Positions 7,993 to 15,641 of a DNA stretch of 34,074 bases are shown piece by piece (the first letter of the stretch is position 1; every line of letters starts with the position of its first letter). Made by a program: the position numbers and the translations under genes. Location: the NCBI GenBank assembly GCA_964343505.1, contig CAYFJU010000028.1, positions 1-34,074 of the forward strand, read 5' to 3'. The DNA is from TCS55 sp964343505. GTDB lineage: Bacteria > Fidelibacterota > Marinisomatia > Marinisomatales > TCS55. The notes beneath the pieces are model-generated. The model saw only the letters and a program-made list of their open reading frames with translations, made no database searches and had not been told where the DNA came from.

Positions 7993-8325
7993 ATGAATCG
8001 CATAAACCAATTCGTTTCAATCCTGCTGCTGGCATGGATGGGTATATTCACCCAGATGACTATCACCCACTTGGGCCACGGTCATGAATTGCTGCAGACT
8101 GAAGCCAACCTCTGTGCTATCGACTGTGAAGATGAATCTCATCACAGTGCGGGTGAACGATGTGAATGGTTTATGGCCAAGCGTCTTACTGATAACGACG
8201 GCATTATTGTTGCCATTGATCAAGTTCCCATTGAATTTGAATCGATTCAATGGACCCTTCAAATTTTCCTCTCAACTGCATCCCAGCATTTTGTCCATTG
8301 GGATCGCGGTCCTCCTGTCGTTTAG
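7993..8325 (+). CDS. Small exported His/Cys-rich protein, probably metal-related
   Basis: 110 residues. A hydrophobic N-terminal segment (about residues 7-25) looks like a signal peptide or membrane anchor. It is followed by HLGHGH (His26, 29, 31) and a Cys/His cluster (Cys41, Cys45, His50, His51, Cys57), a plausible metal-binding arrangement, and the protein ends in RGPPVV. Small metal-cluster proteins such as the DUF2946-like group have a comparable layout, but I cannot assign a family with confidence. It precedes the His-rich outer-membrane protein and ABC transporter genes, separated from them by a hairpin at 8343-8368 that may attenuate read-through. I infer a part in metal (zinc) binding in the periplasm. 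Confidence 0.65.
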   Translation: MNRINQFVSILLLAWMGIFTQMTITHLGHGHELLQTEANLCAIDCEDESHHSAGERCEWFMAKRLTDNDGIIVAIDQVPIEFESIQWTLQIFLSTASQHFVHWDRGPPVV

Positions 8326-8342
8326 TTAAACATCTAATCGAC

Positions 8343-8368
8343 AATCCCCCTTAAACCGGGGGATTTTA
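8343..8368 (+). terminator. Terminator or attenuator hairpin before the metal-uptake genes
   Basis: AATCCCCC (8343-8350) pairs with GGGGGATT (8358-8365), followed by a short T run (TT, then ATC). The U tract is weak, so partial read-through into the downstream outer-membrane protein gene is plausible. Confidence 0.6.
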
Positions 8369-8397
8369 TCCAACCTATTACGAGAGGAAATATTTCC

Positions 8398-9477
8398 ATG
8401 TTTATAAAATTATTCGGGGGACTGTTAATTACAGGATACTTAATTGGCCAAACCACCGCCAATCCCCAATTCAGTGTGGTCGGCGACCTGGTGATGGGTC
8501 AGCAAAGTGAAAAAACAGAATTATCCAGCTCAGGCCTGGAAATTGCTGTTCAGGGCTACGTCAACCCCTTTGCCAGGGCGGATGTGTTTCTACACAAACA
8601 TAACGATGAATCCCAGGTTGAACTGGAGGAAGCGGTCATTACCATCGAACAAGGCTTGCCCTTTGGGCTCGGTTTGCGGGCGGGGAAATTGCGGCCGGAT
8701 TTAGGTAAGATCAATAAAATCCACGCCCATCTGTTTCCCTTTATCGATGCGCCAGATGCCATGGCTGAAATCCTGGGGCATGAATTTTGGGCCGCCACCG
8801 GGTTGGAAGGGAGCGTACTGCTGCCCCTGCCATGGTACAGCAAATTATCGGTCGGATATTTTGACAGAGGAATTGGTGACCATGCCCACGAAGAAGGAGA
8901 AATAAACGGTCAGGATGAACCCAGCCATCGCATAAATGATGGGCTTGATGAGCACCTTGATCATGAGTCTGATGAAGAAAGTCACACGGATGAACGGGCG
9001 ATTTCCGGACGCTGGTCTCATTTTTTCGATCTGAATGAAATAACCCATTTAGAATGGGGAATCAGCGGTTATAAACAGGGGAAAAATGATTTGACCGGGG
9101 CCGATTTTAAATTCAGGTGGCGGCCAAATAAATATCGCTCAATAACGATCCAGGGGGAATGGTTCCAGAGAGATGTCCCGCATGACCATGTCCATGTTGA
9201 TGAACATCCCGATGAGGTCCAGAATGCAGCATATGGATTGGTGAATTTTCAATTCAATAAGTCCTGGAATGTGGGTGTTGTGGCGGATTATTTAAAAAGT
9301 AACCTTGAAAATGAATCTAAGGTAAATCCGGCGGTGTTTTTTGGTTTTAGCCCCGTGGAAGAATCGGCTGTTTTTCGCATCAAAATAGGCCAGGATACCC
9401 ATGAGGAAAAATCTACCTGGTATACAAAAGCGCAGTTGATTTGGTCCTTAGGGCCCCATAAACCGCATCGGTATTAA
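8398..9477 (+). CDS. His-rich outer-membrane beta-barrel protein, putative metal-uptake channel
   Basis: 359 residues with a signal peptide (about residues 1-21, cleavage near TTA-NPQ). The remainder alternates polar and hydrophobic residues with repeated aromatic strand ends and terminates in an aromatic residue (LGPHKPHRY), as expected of an outer-membrane barrel. Two His/Asp/Glu-rich stretches resemble surface or periplasmic metal-binding loops: about 165-200 (DHAHEEGE, SHRINDG, LDEHLDHESDEESHTDE) and about 262-272 (HDHVHVDEH). Its stop codon lies 3 bp before the gene for a ZnuA-like binding protein. The context suggests that it passes or captures zinc or a similar metal at the outer membrane. 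It lacks the plug domain of a TonB-dependent receptor, so it is better described as porin-like. Confidence 0.75.
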   Translation: MFIKLFGGLLITGYLIGQTTANPQFSVVGDLVMGQQSEKTELSSSGLEIAVQGYVNPFARADVFLHKHNDESQVELEEAVITIEQGLPFGLGLRAGKLRPDLGKINKIHAHLFPFIDAPDAMAEILGHEFWAATGLEGSVLLPLPWYSKLSVGYFDRGIGDHAHEEGEINGQDEPSHRINDGLDEHLDHESDEESHTDERAISGRWSHFFDLNEITHLEWGISGYKQGKNDLTGADFKFRWRPNKYRSITIQGEWFQRDVPHDHVHVDEHPDEVQNAAYGLVNFQFNKSWNVGVVADYLKSNLENESKVNPAVFFGFSPVEESAVFRIKIGQDTHEEKSTWYTKAQLIWSLGPHKPHRY

Positions 9478-9480
9478 GCC

Positions 9481-10365
9481 ATGAAAAAGATTTTAAGCAT
9501 TCTATTATTCTCAACTTTTCTGTTGGCTAAAGTGCGGGTGGTGACGTCGACAACAGATCTGGCCGATATCGTCAAACAAATTGGGGGTGACCGTGTAAAC
9601 GTTACCAGCATCGCCCGGGGGAATCAGGATCCCCATTATGTGGAGGTGCTGCCTTCTTATATGATGAAGGTGAAACGGGCCGACATCTATTTTATGGTTG
9701 GCATGGAACTTGATCTGTGGGCCCAGCAGATTATTGATGGTTCCCGCAATCGAAAATTGACGGTGGTGGATTGTTCGGTGGAGATCAACAAGATGGAAGT
9801 ACCTACGGGAGCAGTGGACGCCAGTATGGGGGACATCCATCGATTTGGGAATCCCCATTATTGGTTGGACCCGGAAAACGGAAAATTGATAGCCAAAATG
9901 GTGGCCGAAAAGTTGGGTGAGGTCGAGCCTGATGGAAAAGCATACTTTCAGGAAAAGCTGGCCAATTTTGAAAGTGAATTGAGTCGTTCCATTCAGAAGT
10001 GGGAAAAAGGTTATAACATCCTGGTAGGGAAGGAGATTATCTTTTACCATAATTCCTGGCCCTACTTCGCGGCCCGTTTCGGATTGAAAACGGTGGGGTT
10101 TCTGGAACCGAAACCAGGGATTACGCCTTCGCCATCGAAGCTGAACGAAACCATTCAAATGATCAAAGCAGATAACATCGAGGTAATTGCTTCCGAATCC
10201 TATTTTAGCGACCGGGCGCCCAGGTTCATTGCCAAAAAGACCCGTGTGAAAACGGTTCGATTAGCCCAATCGGTGGGGGCGCTGGATGGAGTAGATTCTT
10301 ATTTTGATTTGTTTGAATTCAATTTAAACACCTTGGCCGAAGCGTTCGTTGTGGGTGATGATTGA
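9481..10365 (+). CDS. znuA: Metal ABC transporter substrate-binding protein (ZnuA/TroA family)
   Basis: 294 residues with a short signal peptide (MKKILSILLFSTFLLA). It is a cluster A-I solute-binding protein of the ZnuA/TroA/PsaA type that delivers Zn2+ or Mn2+ to an inner-membrane permease. Expected metal ligands are visible: His52 (QDPHYVE), His126 (GNPHYWLDP), His190 (YHNSWPYFA) and an acidic residue in SESYFSDR (Glu239 or Asp244). The His-rich loop of Gram-negative ZnuA is absent, so manganese or iron cannot be excluded; the His-rich outer-membrane neighbour favours zinc. The gene starts 3 bp after the barrel gene and overlaps the permease gene by 8 bp (ATGATTGA), indicating one operon. 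Confidence 0.88.
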   Translation: MKKILSILLFSTFLLAKVRVVTSTTDLADIVKQIGGDRVNVTSIARGNQDPHYVEVLPSYMMKVKRADIYFMVGMELDLWAQQIIDGSRNRKLTVVDCSVEINKMEVPTGAVDASMGDIHRFGNPHYWLDPENGKLIAKMVAEKLGEVEPDGKAYFQEKLANFESELSRSIQKWEKGYNILVGKEIIFYHNSWPYFAARFGLKTVGFLEPKPGITPSPSKLNETIQMIKADNIEVIASESYFSDRAPRFIAKKTRVKTVRLAQSVGALDGVDSYFDLFEFNLNTLAEAFVVGDD

Positions 10366-11167
10366 TCTGATTTTCTGGCCGTTACTGGCGGCCCTGGTGT
10401 TGACGGGGATTCATGTTTACCTGGGGCTACATGTGGTTACACGGGGCGTCATTTTTGTGGACCTGGCATTGGCCCAGGTGGCGGCCCTGGGTTCGGCTGT
10501 GGGCATCATCATGGGCTTAGATCATGATAGTTATACAAGTTACTTCTTAGCGCTCACATTCACTTTTTTCGGTGCGGCCTTTTTTGCCTATGTGCGCTCC
10601 AGTGACCAAAAAATCCCCCAGGAAGCCATCATTGGAATCACCTACGTGGTCTGTGCTGCATCCATGATTTTACTGTTCAGTAAATCGGCGGAAGGGTCGG
10701 AGCATCTGAACCATCTGTTAGTGGGGTCAATCCTGTTTGTGACGCCCGATAAAATTGGGTTTACGGCCCTGCTATATGGCGCTATCGGACTATTTCACTG
10801 GAAGTGCCGGGAGCAATTTTTTCAAGCATCCCAGTCCCACTTGAGGACAACAACGCTTGATGGATCGGTCCGCTTCTGGGATTTTCTCTTCTATGTCACC
10901 TTTGGTTTTGTGGTGACCAGTTCGGTGAAAATTGCCGGTGTTTTGTTGGTATTTTCTTTTTTGATCATTCCTACCGTGGGGGCCTTGCTGTTTCAAGATA
11001 CCATCCGCGGCCGTCTCATCTTCGGCTGGACCTTTGGTATGATCGGCAGTTTGTTGGGCATGTTTGTTTCAATTACACTGGATGTGCCCACAGGGGCGGC
11101 GATTGTGGTTTCCTTCGGCGCTATGTTGGCCTTGTTGGGGATATATAAAATAAGTCGGAATCGATAG
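10358..11167 (+). CDS. znuB: Metal ABC transporter permease (ZnuB/TroC family)
   Basis: About 269 residues from the ATG at 10358. A TTG at 10349 in the same frame is possible, but the ATG that overlaps the upstream stop codon is the more natural coupled start. It is highly hydrophobic with seven to eight predicted membrane segments and the ABC-3 permease signature region (VLLVFSFLIIPTVGALLF, about residues 195-212). It forms the inner-membrane pore for Zn2+ or Mn2+ with the preceding binding protein. No ATP-binding subunit follows: the next 343 bp are non-coding and the gene after that is a phospholipase. The partner ATPase must be encoded elsewhere or shared. Confidence 0.88.
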   Translation: MIDLIFWPLLAALVLTGIHVYLGLHVVTRGVIFVDLALAQVAALGSAVGIIMGLDHDSYTSYFLALTFTFFGAAFFAYVRSSDQKIPQEAIIGITYVVCAASMILLFSKSAEGSEHLNHLLVGSILFVTPDKIGFTALLYGAIGLFHWKCREQFFQASQSHLRTTTLDGSVRFWDFLFYVTFGFVVTSSVKIAGVLLVFSFLIIPTVGALLFQDTIRGRLIFGWTFGMIGSLLGMFVSITLDVPTGAAIVVSFGAMLALLGIYKISRNR

Positions 11168-11510
11168 GAAAAAATCCCTTCTGGAAAATGATCATTTCAA
11201 CCACTTAGGGCGCAAGCCTTCATTATTCCATTTTCAACCCACCTGGGATTGCAACAATGAGTGCCTGTCAGCCGCCAGGCAAGCGCTCATCATTTCATTC
11301 CATAAAATGAAAAAATCCCCTATGGCTTGGCCGGTAACTGCCTGACGGTGTGTGATGGTGGTTTAAAAAACTTTGCGAAGGTTTCCCCTGATTTATCGGG
11401 GCGCAAGGCTGATCTTTTTCCCGGGGCCATGAAAAGAGCATTTTTAGCAAACCGTTTCAACGGTTTTTCATTTGCTCTGTCTTTGGGCTAAATTGCAACA
11501 GTCCTATTCA
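11168..11510. other. 343-bp non-coding stretch rich in palindromes
   Basis: No convincing gene. It contains AAATGATCATTT (11186-11197), a hairpin at 11257-11290 with ATGAG/CTCAT outer arms and GCCTG/CAGGC inner arms, CCCCTGAT...ATCGGGG (11385-11401), and a two-tier hairpin at 11435-11478 (AGAGCA/TGCTCT outer, AAACCG/CGGTTT inner). The last lies about 30 bp upstream of the phospholipase start and could be a terminator for the metal operon, although it lacks a clean U tract. GGGCGCAAG occurs twice (from about 11207 and 11398). Confidence 0.6.
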
Positions 11511-12482
11511 ATGCTTACAAACGATCAAACCAAAAAAGTCGGCTTAGTTCTGGGCAGTGGTTCGGCCCGGGGCTGGGCCCATATCGGTGTGATTGAAGCC
11601 CTGGAAGCGCATAGAATTCCCATCCATTTAATTACCGGCACCAGCATCGGTGCTTATGTGGGGGCGGTATACGCCGGCGGTGGACTCGAAAGCCTGAAGC
11701 AATTTGCCCTGAGCATGGATTGGAAAATTGTCATGTCCTACTTGGATGTTGTTTTTCCCCGTTCAGGATTTATGGATGGAAAAAAGACCGGGGCCCTGTT
11801 CAAAATGCACACCGATGCGGAAACGTTTGACGATTTATCCATCCCGGTAAAAATGGCCGCCACAGATATGAGAACGGGAGAGCAAGTCGTTTTGGACGAA
11901 GGCGACTTGGTTCCAGCCATTCGGGCTACCTGTTCAGTCCCAGGCGTCTTGACGCCGTTCAAGTACCAGGACCGCTGGTTGGTGGATGGGGGCTTGGTCG
12001 ATCCAAACCCGGTAGGCCTGGCGCGGGCAATGGGCGCTGATGTGGTTATCGCGGTTGATTTGAATACCGGTTTGGTTTCCAATTATTCTGAAAAGAATAA
12101 TTCAAAACCGCTTCCAAAAGCGGTTCAGCGGGAACGGAATGAATTGGTGGCCAGATTGGCTGCACAATATGATCAGGCGGGAAAACTGGTTCGAGAAAAG
12201 ATTGGTCACTGGTTTAAACGGAATGAATCTTCTCCCCACATTATTGATGTATTGGGCGCTTCCATGGGTATCATGCAGGAGAGAATCGCTAAAACCAATT
12301 TTGAATTGAATCCCCCTGATGTTATTATTCAACCCCGCTTAGGGAATTTAAAAATGTTTGATTTCGACCAGGCGGAACGATCTATCACCGAAGGGTATAG
12401 AAGGACGGTAGAACAAATGGATCAAATCAGAAACTGCTTAGCGAAACCAGAGAATGCTATACTTTCGGAGATTTCAAAATAA
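11511..12482 (+). CDS. Patatin-like phospholipase (RssA/NTE family)
   Basis: 323 residues from the ATG at 11511. The frame is open to a TTG at 11472, but that extension runs into a hairpin and precedes no known domain. The three patatin hallmarks are present: the oxyanion-hole loop GSGSARG (15-21), the nucleophile elbow GTSIG with Ser45, and the catalytic dyad motif DGG with Asp159 (WLVDGGLVDPNPV). The family hydrolyses acyl chains from phospholipids or lysophospholipids in the cytosol. It has no signal peptide. The stop codon directly abuts the aldehyde dehydrogenase ATG, so the pair is cotranscribed, possibly linking lipid deacylation to aldehyde detoxification (inference). Confidence 0.9.
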   Translation: MLTNDQTKKVGLVLGSGSARGWAHIGVIEALEAHRIPIHLITGTSIGAYVGAVYAGGGLESLKQFALSMDWKIVMSYLDVVFPRSGFMDGKKTGALFKMHTDAETFDDLSIPVKMAATDMRTGEQVVLDEGDLVPAIRATCSVPGVLTPFKYQDRWLVDGGLVDPNPVGLARAMGADVVIAVDLNTGLVSNYSEKNNSKPLPKAVQRERNELVARLAAQYDQAGKLVREKIGHWFKRNESSPHIIDVLGASMGIMQERIAKTNFELNPPDVIIQPRLGNLKMFDFDQAERSITEGYRRTVEQMDQIRNCLAKPENAILSEISK

Positions 12483-13898
12483 ATGAACGATTTAAAAAAA
12501 AGAATAGACCAAGTTTTTGATGCCCAAATGGCCAACCGTCATGCCGTACGGCACGCATCTTATAAAGAACGGATTGGCAAATTGAAGGCGATTGAATCGT
12601 GGCTGATGGATCATCGTACTGAGATCCAGGAGGCCATGCATGCCGATTATAGAAAGCCTGCTTCAGAAGTGGATCTTTCTGAGATCTGGTCCACCTTAAC
12701 CGAAATTCGCCATATTCGCCGGCATTTGAAAAATTGGATGCGTTCCAAAAAAGTGGCCCCAACTTTGACCATGGCGGCGGCAGATGCTTGGATTCAATCC
12801 GAACCTAAAGGAGTGGTCCTGATCATTGCTCCATGGAATTTCCCTTTTAATTTGACACTTGGTCCTTTAGTATGTGCAATCGCCGCCGGGAACTGCGCCA
12901 TGGTAAAACCATCCGAATTGACACCCAATTCATCGAGCCTCATGGCCAAAATGGCCTCCGACCTTTTTGTGGAAAATGAAGTCGCCTTTTTCGAAGGGGA
13001 CGCAGACGTTGCTACGGCCTTGCTTGATAAACCTTTTCATCACATCTTTTTTACGGGCAGTCCTAAGATTGGCAGCATTGTCATGGAAAAAGCCGCCAAA
13101 CATTTGGCGACAGTTACGTTGGAACTGGGAGGGAAGTCTCCCACGATTGTGGATGAATCCGCCAACCTGAAAGATGCAGCCAAAAAAATCTCATGGGGAA
13201 AATTTCTCAATTGCGGACAGATATGCCTGGCGCCGGATTATGCCCTAGTCCATGAATCGGTGCAAGACAAATTGCTGGAAAATATTCGGGACATTTCATC
13301 GAAACAGTTCGGCGGAACTAACGGGTCAATCCAATCATCTTCAAATTATTCCCGAATCGTAAACCACCGTCACCATGGCCGTTTGTCCAACCTGTTGGAG
13401 AAGACCACCGCCGCCGGGGATAAGGTTTACATGGGTGGTGAGGCCGATTCTGAATCGGACTTTATCGCGCCCACAGTTTTAACGGATGTAACGGGAGAAT
13501 CCCCTGTAATGGAAGAAGAAATTTTTGGACCGATCCTGCCGGTGATTACGTATAAAAATTTGGAAGAAGCGACAGAATTTATCAATGAGCGCCCCAAGCC
13601 GCTGGGGTTATACATTTTTAGTAAAAAGAAGCAAAATATTGATTATATCCTGGCGAACACCTCCGCCGGCGGTACGTCCATCAATGATACCGTTCTCCAT
13701 TATATGCATTTGAATTTGCCATTCGGTGGGATCAACACCAGCGGATTCGGACGCACCCATGGCGAGGCAGGATTTAAGGCATTCTCCAATGAGCGGTCCG
13801 TATTGAAACAATCTGTACTGAACCCAATGAAACTTCTCTATCCACCCTATACCCATACGGTAAAACGGTTGATAAAAGTCATTCTGAAATATTTTTAG
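12483..13898 (+). CDS. Aldehyde dehydrogenase, ALDH3-like (fatty/coniferyl aldehyde type)
   Basis: 471 residues. It oxidises aldehydes to acids using NAD(P)+. The active-site Cys248 is in FLNCGQICLAPD and the general base Glu214 is in LELGGKSP. The cofactor-binding segment APWNFPFN (116-123) and FTGSPKIG (190-197) match the ALDH fold. The short length, absence of an N-terminal oligomerisation extension and hydrophobic or basic C-terminus (PYTHTVKRLIKVILKYF) resemble ALDH3-type enzymes, which often act on medium- and long-chain fatty aldehydes and associate with membranes. Its start abuts the phospholipase stop with no gap. Substrate is inferred from the type and from the lipid-related neighbour. 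Confidence 0.92.
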   Translation: MNDLKKRIDQVFDAQMANRHAVRHASYKERIGKLKAIESWLMDHRTEIQEAMHADYRKPASEVDLSEIWSTLTEIRHIRRHLKNWMRSKKVAPTLTMAAADAWIQSEPKGVVLIIAPWNFPFNLTLGPLVCAIAAGNCAMVKPSELTPNSSSLMAKMASDLFVENEVAFFEGDADVATALLDKPFHHIFFTGSPKIGSIVMEKAAKHLATVTLELGGKSPTIVDESANLKDAAKKISWGKFLNCGQICLAPDYALVHESVQDKLLENIRDISSKQFGGTNGSIQSSSNYSRIVNHRHHGRLSNLLEKTTAAGDKVYMGGEADSESDFIAPTVLTDVTGESPVMEEEIFGPILPVITYKNLEEATEFINERPKPLGLYIFSKKKQNIDYILANTSAGGTSINDTVLHYMHLNLPFGGINTSGFGRTHGEAGFKAFSNERSVLKQSVLNPMKLLYPPYTHTVKRLIKVILKYF

Positions 13899-13941
13899 AC
13901 TCAGGCAGGGCAAAATTTTTACAATAATACTTTGATAATAA

Positions 13942-13961
13942 ATAGTTTAACATTAAACTAT
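13942..13961. promoter_or_regulatory. Palindromic operator upstream of marR
   Basis: ATAGTTTAA (13942-13950) and TTAAACTAT (13953-13961) are exact reverse complements separated by CA. The palindrome ends 4 bp before the marR ATG. Its size and symmetry fit a MarR dimer site and suggest autorepression of marR and the following doxX-pirin genes. Confidence 0.75.
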
Positions 13962-13965
13962 AGTC

Positions 13966-14427
13966 ATGAATTCAAACCTAAAATCTTATAGTTCTGATCA
14001 GTTAAGAGTATTAAGTGCATGGTCAAAATTAAACCGTGCAGCAGATTATGTAGCCCAGTCTGATTTTCGGATTATGACTGAAAATGGATTAACACCCACT
14101 CAATTCGGCATTATGCAAACCCTCTATCATAAAGGGCCTTTATGCCAAAAAGAATTGGGTGAAAAATTGCTCCGAAGCGGGGGAAACATAACCAAAGTTA
14201 TCGACAACTTGGAACGGGATGGTTATGCGGTTCGAAAGCGGGATATTCATGATCGGCGTTATTTTAGAATTGAACTCACAGAAAAAGGATTGAAAAAAAT
14301 AAGGTCAGTTTTCCCCAAGGTATTGGATAACCTGGTAGGCCAATTTTCAATCTTATCGGAAAATGAACAATTGATTCTGGCTGATTTGTGTAAACGGCTG
14401 GGATTGGGAATAAAAAAAGGTAAATAA
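13966..14427 (+). CDS. MarR-family transcriptional regulator
   Basis: 153 residues with the MarR winged-helix layout: an N-terminal dimerisation helix, the recognition segment CQKELGEKLLRSGGNITKV (about 64-82), and the wing DGYAVRKRDIHDRRYFRIELTEKG (about 85-108), with the DRR wing-tip signature and ELTEKG. Such regulators usually repress redox, phenolic or quinone stress genes and release DNA on oxidation or ligand binding. A Cys at about position 64 just before the recognition helix is a candidate sensor (inference). The doxX start lies 2 bp after its stop, and a 20-bp palindrome overlaps its promoter region. Confidence 0.9.
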   Translation: MNSNLKSYSSDQLRVLSAWSKLNRAADYVAQSDFRIMTENGLTPTQFGIMQTLYHKGPLCQKELGEKLLRSGGNITKVIDNLERDGYAVRKRDIHDRRYFRIELTEKGLKKIRSVFPKVLDNLVGQFSILSENEQLILADLCKRLGLGIKKGK

Positions 14428-14429
14428 AA

Positions 14430-14804
14430 ATGAGTCAAAAAATAGAAATGGTTTTAAGAATTCTCGTTGGTATCCTGCTGGTGAATTCAGGATTGAATAA
14501 ATTTTTTCATTACATGACCACGCCGGAAATGACAGAAAACGCCACTTCACTTATGATAGCAATGGGCCAATCAGGGTATATTTTTAAAACGGTGGCCTTG
14601 GTTGAAATCATTGGCGGTGGTTTATTAATATGGGGGCGGATGATCCCATTTGCTTTGATTATTCTTGCACCGGTGATTTACAATATTTTCATGATTCATG
14701 CAGTAATGGACCCAAAGGGGTTGCCCATTGGAGTCGTATTAGTTGCTGTGTTGGGTTGGGTTGCATGGAACAGAAGGGATAAGTTTATTACATTATTTGA
14801 ATGA
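14430..14804 (+). CDS. DoxX-family membrane protein
   Basis: 124 residues with four hydrophobic segments (about 5-20, 43-65, 70-88 and 95-115) and the DoxX-like opening LRILVGILLVNSGLNKFFHY. DoxX-family inner-membrane proteins are linked to quinone/thiol redox balance and sulfur-stress responses, although the biochemical activity of most members is unknown. It is translated with the upstream MarR regulator (2-bp gap) and is followed 12 bp later by pirin, a common MarR-DoxX-pirin arrangement. Confidence 0.85.
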   Translation: MSQKIEMVLRILVGILLVNSGLNKFFHYMTTPEMTENATSLMIAMGQSGYIFKTVALVEIIGGGLLIWGRMIPFALIILAPVIYNIFMIHAVMDPKGLPIGVVLVAVLGWVAWNRRDKFITLFE

Positions 14805-14816
14805 CCTAAGTCCACG

Positions 14817-15641
14817 ATGAATCGCAAAATTCAAAAAATAATAGAAGGGGTTAGAACAACTGACGGCGCCGGCGTAAATCTCACCAGAATTATTGGTTCA
14901 CCGGCCTTAAATATGTTGGACCCCTTTCTGTTATTGGATGAATTCGGCACAGACAACCCTGATGATTATATCGGTGGCTTCCCGCCCCATCCCCACCGTG
15001 GATTTGAGACCATCACCTATATGCTCAACGGGAAGTGGCAGCATAAGGATTCTGCCGGGAATGAAGGATTTTTAAAGGATGGGTCTGTCCAGTGGATGAC
15101 AGCGGGGCGGGGCGTGATTCACAGCGAAATGCCCATCCAGACCGATGGTCTGGTACGGGGATTCCAACTTTGGCTGAATCTGCCTAAAGCGAAGAAAATG
15201 ATTGAGCCGGCCTACCAGGATATTCATGACATCCAAATTCCGGTCCTTACTGAATCGGAGGGATCCGTGAAGGTCATTTCCGGGGAGTATAAAAAAACTG
15301 TCGGTCCGGGAAAATCACACACGCCTGTTTTGATCTTGGACATAAAATTAAACAAAAGATCAGAATTGATCATTCCCGTCCCCGACGGGTGGAATGCCTT
15401 TGCCTTGATTTACGAAGGTGAAGTTTCTTCCGGGGAAAAATTAGCGAAAGGTCAGTTGGCCGTCTTTGATAAGGAGGGAGATATTCATTTCAAAACGGAT
15501 AATGAATATGCGTCCATCTTTTTCGCGGCAGGAAATCCCCTGAATGAACCGGTGGCCAGGGGCGGCCCCTTTGTCATGAATACGCGGGGAGAAATATTGC
15601 AGGCTTTTGGAGATTACGAAAGTGGGAAGTTTGGGTCTTGA
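14817..15641 (+). CDS. Pirin-family bicupin protein
   Basis: 274 residues, the usual pirin length. The N-terminal cupin holds the metal site: His58 and His60 in PPHPHRGFET, and His102 and Glu104 in IHSEMP, matching the three-His-one-Glu iron ligands of pirins and quercetinase-like enzymes. The C-terminal cupin (about 150-270) is the non-metal half. Members can act as redox-sensitive iron proteins or as quercetin 2,3-dioxygenases; which applies here is not evident. It is third in the MarR-DoxX-pirin unit and its stop overlaps the TTG start of the next gene. Confidence 0.92.
   Translation: MNRKIQKIIEGVRTTDGAGVNLTRIIGSPALNMLDPFLLLDEFGTDNPDDYIGGFPPHPHRGFETITYMLNGKWQHKDSAGNEGFLKDGSVQWMTAGRGVIHSEMPIQTDGLVRGFQLWLNLPKAKKMIEPAYQDIHDIQIPVLTESEGSVKVISGEYKKTVGPGKSHTPVLILDIKLNKRSELIIPVPDGWNAFALIYEGEVSSGEKLAKGQLAVFDKEGDIHFKTDNEYASIFFAAGNPLNEPVARGGPFVMNTRGEILQAFGDYESGKFGS

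Noticed and set aside
9511..10158. 215-residue open frame antisense to znuA
   Set aside because: It lies wholly within znuA on the opposite strand, shows no domain or start context, and its His-rich composition comes from the complement of znuA codons.
11472..11510. TTG-started N-terminal extension of the patatin-like protein
   Set aside because: It overlaps a hairpin arm and adds residues before the conserved glycine loop that the family does not need.
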